Translations under genes and position numbers: made by a program
Assembly (NCBI GenBank): GCA_003527405.1
Contig: DPXH01000043.1
Span: forward strand, 1 to 5,307
Length of the DNA: 5,307 bases
Direction: 5' to 3'
Origin: Candidatus Sediminicultor tertius
GTDB taxonomy: Bacteria; Atribacterota; Phoenicimicrobiia; Phoenicimicrobiales; Phoenicimicrobiaceae
Shown here: positions 5,244 to 5,307 of the stretch, piece by piece
Layout of the letters: each line of letters opens with the position of its first letter
How positions within the stretch are numbered: the first letter of the stretch is position 1
Notes under the pieces: model-generated
Seen by the model: the letters and a program-made list of their open reading frames with translations, nothing else
What the model was told of the DNA's origin: nothing
Database searches by the model: none

Positions 5244-5307
5244 CTATTCTACCAAAGATATAGCCAGAGCTACTTCCCATGGACCTTCATCGGTTGATAG
5301 ATATATC
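5244..5307 (-). CDS. C-terminal end of an unidentified protein, cut by window edge
   Basis: The minus strand reads 20 codons in from the window edge to a TAG at 5244-5246, giving a plausible protein tail (STDEGPWEVALAISLVE before the stop). Base composition is less AT-rich than the DNA just to the left, and the residues look like real coding sequence. No family can be named from so short a piece. It would be the gene upstream of the broken frame and the nuclease-fold gene, about 120 bases before the former. Confidence 0.4.
   Translation of the reverse strand, partial: IYLSTDEGPWEVALAISLVE

Noticed and set aside
5216..5244. TTGACA (5216-5221) as a plus-strand -35 box
   Set aside because: No acceptable -10 hexamer at 16-18 bases (it reads CAAAAC at 17); the nearest TATTCT is 23 bases away.
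5279..5307. Plus-strand ATG at 5279 starting a gene that leaves the window
   Set aside because: No ribosome-binding site ahead of it, and the opposite strand gives a better protein-like tail ending at 5244.

Overview
The window looks like chromosomal DNA of a low-GC bacterium. Ribosome-binding sites are purine-rich (best case AGGAGGA, 8 bases before the start at 847) and one product has a classical Sec signal peptide. No rRNA, tRNA or marker gene in the window allows a firm taxonomic call. An uncultivated anaerobic lineage is a guess only. Every recognisable gene reads on the minus strand, so gene order below runs from right to left.

Region 1 (1-847) is an ordinary chromosomal pair. A secreted protein of about 200 residues (239-847) is followed after 55 bases by the 5' part of an NAD+ synthetase gene (1-183, cut by the window edge). 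Region 2 (848 to about 1654) is about 800 bases without a credible gene. It holds several clean inverted repeats, some with 34-39 base loops, and may be structured non-coding RNA or decayed mobile DNA.

Region 3 (1655-3575) is a cassette-like arrangement. A 511-residue AlbA_2/GHKL-ATPase/winged-helix regulator (1782-3317) is bracketed by two copies of an approximately 85-base direct repeat (1685-1769 and 3407-3493). Outside these lie two small hairpin modules sharing an ACC(G/A)TCCCC core (1655-1680 and 3551-3575). The regulator has a four-unit, 12-base in-frame tandem repeat encoding a PEL(R/Q/P) linker between its ATPase and DNA-binding domains.

Region 4 (3593-4795) is a very AT-rich gene for a 400-residue protein. 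It has a C-terminal PD-(D/E)xK nuclease fold and an N-terminal half I cannot assign. Upstream of it lie a small interrupted reading frame (4884-5123), two adjacent perfect palindromes (5138-5165) and the last 20 codons of another minus-strand gene (5244-5307).

The combination of a repeat-flanked AlbA_2 regulator, an orphan nuclease-fold protein, a broken small gene and contrasting base composition suggests an accessory, possibly defence-related insertion beside housekeeping genes. That functional reading is inference. The sequence itself directly shows the repeats, the motifs and the broken frame.
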